A stretch of DNA of 9,444 nucleotides from Candidatus Krumholzibacteriota bacterium (GTDB taxonomy: Bacteria; Krumholzibacteriota; Krumholzibacteriia; Krumholzibacteriales; Krumholzibacteriaceae). The stretch is taken from the NCBI GenBank assembly GCA_030672805.1, contig DAOVFR010000076.1:1-9444 (forward strand), in the 5' to 3' direction. The notes under the pieces are model-generated. The model was not told the origin of the DNA, ran no database searches, and saw only the letters and a program-made list of their open reading frames with translations. Positions 6,443 through 9,444 of this stretch are shown one piece after another. Numbering within the stretch: the stretch's first letter is position 1; every line of letters starts with the position of its first letter. The translations under genes were made by a program, and so were the position numbers.

Positions 6443-8008
6443 TCACTCCCGGAATGTCACGCCGAGATAGCGCTGACCGTTGAAAATCGCCGGAATCATG
6501 TAACCCTCGATCCTGTACGAAACAACCTCGTACCTCGTTGGAAACCAGAGGAAGATCCAGGGGGCATCGCTGTACACCTGTTCCTCGGCAGAGGCGTACA
6601 GGGCCCATCGCCGCGACTCGTCACTACATGCCGCCGCCGCCTCGATCAGGGAATCGACCGATCCGTTCCGGTAGCGGGCCCGGTTTCCGGCGCCCCCGAT
6701 GTTCGACGAATGGAAGAGCGGGGCCATGAAGTTCTCCGCGTCGGGATAATCGGCGAACCAGTCGAGATAGAAGGCATCGGGGGTCCCCTGGTCGACCGCC
6801 TGCTTGAACGCTCCCCATTCCCTCACCACGATCGTCACCTTGACACCGATCATGGAGAGGTATCCCTGAACGGACTCGAGGATCCTCCCGCCCTCGGGGT
6901 TCTCCCGCTGCCATATCTCCAGCTCCAAACCATCGGCACAGCCTGCTTCTTCAAGTAACTTCTTTGCTTTCTTTGGGTTATAAACATATTGGTCCTCAGG
7001 CGGCGGTCCCTTCCGCAGAGCATCCGGTATGCATCCACGCGCCTTCAGGCCCGCACCGAAGAGAACATGCACTATGATCGCCTCGACGTCCACTCCCATG
7101 TTGAGCGCCCTCCGCACCCGCGGATCATCGAAGGGGGGCTTTGCGTTGTTGAGACCGATATACACCACCCGCAGCTCCTGCCGGTGCTGCAGCTCCTGCC
7201 CGGCCGAACGCCAGCGCTCCAGCTCCTCTCTCGGCACTTCAAGAACATCGAGATTTCCCACCTCGAACTCCGCGATCCGGGTCATCGTTTCAGGAATGAT
7301 CCTGAACGAGATCCCCTCGATCGAGGAATGTTCCTTACGGTCATACGGGTTCCGCCGCAGCACGATCTCGCCGCCATCCCTCCACCCTGCAAGCATCCAT
7401 GGCCCGCCCCCGCAGGGGGACCTCGAGTAATCCACGCCGAGCCGTTCGACCTCCTCCCTGCAGACGACAGCCGCCGCCGGCATGGAGAGAAGGCTCAGGA
7501 AATGGGAGGTCGGATTCTCGAGGACCAGCACCACCGTCGAATCATCCGGAGTGAGAACGGCACGATCATCCCAGCCCTCTCCCCCGTGGTACCGAGTGGC
7601 TCCCTTCAGGCCGGCCAGAACCCACCACCTCGGTGAAACGGCACCGGGGCCCAGGCACCGTTTGAAGGAATACAGCACGTCGCCCGAGACAATCCTCCTG
7701 CCGTTCGAGAATCGGGCCGGGGCAAGATGAAACGTGTACCTCGTGCCGTCCCCATTCACTTCCCAGCTCCCCGCAAGATCGGGAACAAGGCAGCCGTCCG
7801 GATCGAACCGGACAAGGTTCGAATGGATCAGCGACGTAATCATTCCCGACGAGTAATCGACGGCGTACACGGGATCGAGCGTAGTCGGTTCGGTCTGGAG
7901 AGACAGTCTCAGGTGTGACGGTTCCTCATGGCGGGAACATGCCGTCGGCGAGATCATCCACAGCACGAGAAGGCATGCAAGGACGGAGTGCCTCGATTTC
8001 ATAAACAC
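6443..8008 (-). CDS. Peptide-binding lipoprotein of an ABC importer (family 5 solute-binding protein)
   Basis: A 521-residue DppA/OppA/MppA-type binding protein that captures peptides in the periplasm and delivers them to the two permeases encoded downstream. Residues 4-24 form a lipoprotein signal ending SPTAC, with predicted lipidated C24; the proline at -3 is atypical for a lipobox. The mature part has the family-5 landmarks: EPTTLDPVYAVDYSSGMI near 41-58, LVPDLAGSWEVNGDGTRYTFHL (74-95), GDVLYSFKR near 108-116, FDDPRVRRALNMGVD in the middle, and a C-terminal YSDAPWIFLWFP stretch. Length is typical. The gene starts 1 nt after the GWxTD stop; GTG 8008 has GAGG 10 nt upstream, and ATG 8002 is an alternative. 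The neighbouring endopeptidase suggests murein-peptide cargo, but no specificity residue proves this. Confidence 0.93.
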   Translation of the reverse strand: MFMKSRHSVLACLLVLWMISPTACSRHEEPSHLRLSLQTEPTTLDPVYAVDYSSGMITSLIHSNLVRFDPDGCLVPDLAGSWEVNGDGTRYTFHLAPARFSNGRRIVSGDVLYSFKRCLGPGAVSPRWWVLAGLKGATRYHGGEGWDDRAVLTPDDSTVVLVLENPTSHFLSLLSMPAAAVVCREEVERLGVDYSRSPCGGGPWMLAGWRDGGEIVLRRNPYDRKEHSSIEGISFRIIPETMTRIAEFEVGNLDVLEVPREELERWRSAGQELQHRQELRVVYIGLNNAKPPFDDPRVRRALNMGVDVEAIIVHVLFGAGLKARGCIPDALRKGPPPEDQYVYNPKKAKKLLEEAGCADGLELEIWQRENPEGGRILESVQGYLSMIGVKVTIVVREWGAFKQAVDQGTPDAFYLDWFADYPDAENFMAPLFHSSNIGGAGNRARYRNGSVDSLIEAAAACSDESRRWALYASAEEQVYSDAPWIFLWFPTRYEVVSYRIEGYMIPAIFNGQRYLGVTFRE

Positions 8009-8009
8009 A

Positions 8010-9323
8010 CTAAAGGGACCTCGTGGTTACCAGATGGTAATCCCCGCTCCCGATGGCGTCATCGAAGATGAAAACGATATTCCTGGAATAGTAATACCAC
8101 AACCGATACGTGGAACCGAGCATTCTTCCCTGCCGTTCCACTACACTGTCGGGCTTACCGTACTTGATATAGATTCTACCCATGTCCGTCTTCCAGCCCG
8201 GTCCATGAATGGAAAACAGCCTCAAGGCGTCTTTTACGCGAACGAGAAACTCTCTCAGACTCCCATTCGCACTTGAGGAGAATAAAGACTTCTTTCGCCA
8301 GAACTCTTCCCAGGCGGCAATCCTTTCATCGGGAAACGCATCCTCGAGAACGGCAAGCTCCTTGCCATCCGCTACGATCGAGAGGAGTTCGATCGTTTCA
8401 TGGAAATGTCTCGTCAGCAGTCCCCTGCTGAGAAGAACGGTGAACTTCCCCTCGGCGGAACCCCGTTCACCGGTTCCGGGGCCCTCTATCACCGTCTCGA
8501 TCTTGTAATCGCCGATGAAGAAGTTGTCGATGTTGAACTCGATGCAATACCTGCCGAGCCCGGCATCACCTGGGAGCAGTCTCCCGCGGCGGTAGAGCAG
8601 CGTCTTTCCGCTGAAGTCGGTCACCCTCGTCGCAACTACACACCGGCCGGTTTGCCCGCCGGCCGGAGACCCGGCGATACTGTATGCGACCCTCGGCCAT
8701 GCATGGAAATCGGCATACACCGCACTCGGATTTATTGCCGTGCCGTCCTCCCCCTCCGGACAGGCGGCAACAACGATCTCGCCCCGCGGCGGAGTCCCGT
8801 TTCCCCGGTCCGGTATCGAGAAGATCGGTTCCGTGATCTGCAGGACTCCCGAATCACGGCTTACCAGCTTTATGTCCTTTTTACGCTTGTACTCCAGTGA
8901 CGTGTTGAGAACTGTTATCATCACATTCACCGTGTATTTACCCGGATCCGCGGTAAAGGTTCGCCTCGACGAGGAAGCGGCGGTCGGGGACCGCGTGACC
9001 CTGTAATCATCCACGACCACCTTCTCCTCCCACACGTCTCCGCGAAAGTGCCTGCCCTTACTATCCCGCAGATCCATGAATACCCGGTACCGGGCCTCAT
9101 AGCCGTTCTGCTTCTTGAGGAATACCAGACGCCGGCAGGAAATCGATGTGGCCACGACCAGAAGGGGCTGCCCTCCCTCATCGAACGACTGGCTCGCGGA
9201 CAGCTCGAAGGCATGAACCCTGTCCGCATCCATCATGAATCCGGTCTGTGCATTGACGGGCATTGCACAGGCGAGCACCGGGAACATCACGACAGGGAGT
9301 TTCAGGAAGGATGGAAATGCCAT
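8010..9323 (-). CDS. Secreted GWxTD-domain protein
   Basis: A 437-residue exported protein ending in the GWxTD domain: GPGWKTDMGRIYIKYGKPDS (374-393), then YRLWYYYSRNIVFIFDD (406-422) and GDYHLV (427-432). This domain is common in Bacteroidota and related phyla but has no assigned biochemical function. The preceding part looks like two or more beta-sandwich modules (about 30-170 and 180-300), with the recurrent pattern G-x-Y-x-hydrophobic alternation (PGKYTVNVMI, IGDYKIETVI). An amphipathic helical segment follows (320-375, AAWEEFWRKK). Start: ATG 9323 gives a clean signal peptide (MAFPSFLKLP... VNAQ) and has AGGGGA 9 nt upstream; an in-frame ATG at 9353 is less likely, because its nearest ribosome site is about 13 nt away. 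It is the first gene after the operon promoter, one base ahead of the binding lipoprotein, so a link to peptide uptake or envelope turnover is likely but unproven. Confidence 0.87.
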   Translation of the reverse strand: MAFPSFLKLPVVMFPVLACAMPVNAQTGFMMDADRVHAFELSASQSFDEGGQPLLVVATSISCRRLVFLKKQNGYEARYRVFMDLRDSKGRHFRGDVWEEKVVVDDYRVTRSPTAASSSRRTFTADPGKYTVNVMITVLNTSLEYKRKKDIKLVSRDSGVLQITEPIFSIPDRGNGTPPRGEIVVAACPEGEDGTAINPSAVYADFHAWPRVAYSIAGSPAGGQTGRCVVATRVTDFSGKTLLYRRGRLLPGDAGLGRYCIEFNIDNFFIGDYKIETVIEGPGTGERGSAEGKFTVLLSRGLLTRHFHETIELLSIVADGKELAVLEDAFPDERIAAWEEFWRKKSLFSSSANGSLREFLVRVKDALRLFSIHGPGWKTDMGRIYIKYGKPDSVVERQGRMLGSTYRLWYYYSRNIVFIFDDAIGSGDYHLVTTRSL

Positions 9324-9377
9324 CAGCACGGCTCCCCTTGCAACCGGGTCCATGACGGGTGAAACACCTTCGCTCGA

Positions 9378-9406
9378 AGTATAGTAACACCCGCCCGCCG
9401 TGGCAA
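9378..9406 (-). promoter_or_regulatory. Sigma-70-type promoter of the peptide uptake operon
   Basis: On the minus strand TTGCCA (9401-9406, five of six consensus bases) is followed after exactly 17 nt by TATACT (9378-9383, five of six). It lies between the stop codon of the upstream partial gene and the GWxTD gene, predicting a start near 9371 and a leader of about 48 nt to ATG 9323. No operator-like dyad is evident. Confidence 0.75.
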
Positions 9407-9419
9407 GAAAAAGGGCTTC

Positions 9420-9444
9420 TTACTCGTAGTGGAGGGCCTTGATC
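9420..9444 (-). CDS. C-terminal end of an upstream gene, possibly an FtsX/MacB-type permease
   Basis: Only seven complete codons and a stop are visible: IKALHYE then TAA. The frame is open to the window edge. The ending resembles the PxEALRYE tail common to MacB/FtsX-type ABC permeases, but seven residues cannot settle it. Its existence is also supported by the promoter placed directly after the stop. Confidence 0.35.

Noticed and set aside
9404..9422. Hairpin-like AAGAA/TTCTT pair after the upstream partial gene as a terminator
   Set aside because: The stem is five A/T-rich pairs and overlaps the -35 box of the operon promoter, so it is too weak to call.

Overview
The window appears to come from a Gram-negative bacterium with an outer membrane. 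Two predicted outer-membrane beta-barrel proteins, a lipoprotein-type solute-binding protein and a GWxTD-domain protein support this. GWxTD proteins are mainly known from Bacteroidota, Gemmatimonadota, Acidobacteria and related uncultured lineages, so an FCB-type candidate phylum is my best guess. This is inference, not a taxonomic assignment. Every gene I can support lies on the minus strand. The long plus-strand open frames are antisense shadows. GTG starts are frequent.

Read in the direction of transcription (high to low coordinates): (1) 9420-9444 holds the last codons of an upstream gene. (2) A near-consensus sigma-70 promoter at 9378-9406 drives a tight operon: a GWxTD-domain secreted protein (9323-8010), a family-5 peptide-binding lipoprotein (8008-6443), a DppB-type permease (6434-5496), a DppC-type permease (5499-4636), a possible 38-residue small ORF (4633-4517), and a YkfC-like SH3/NlpC-P60 endopeptidase (4520-3381). 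Junctions are overlaps or gaps of a few bases, and four-base GTGA stop/start overlaps recur. (3) A second near-consensus promoter at 3283-3311 opens a roughly 270-nt structured leader before a 489-residue acidic, cysteine-containing outer-membrane protein (3008-1539), which ends at a strong hairpin terminator. (4) A third promoter, with a small inverted repeat on its -10, precedes a 193-residue beta-barrel protein (1270-689) with its own U-tract terminator. (5) A rhomboid intramembrane protease (540-1) runs off the window.

The operon reads as a peptide scavenging unit. The lipoprotein and two permeases would import short peptides. The NlpC/P60 enzyme, which lacks a signal peptide, would cleave them in the cytosol, much as YkfC-type enzymes do for murein peptides next to dpp genes in Bacillus. 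Two things are unusual: no ATPase gene accompanies the permeases, and the first gene is a GWxTD protein of unknown function. Nothing in the window looks like a mobile element, CRISPR array, tRNA or rRNA.
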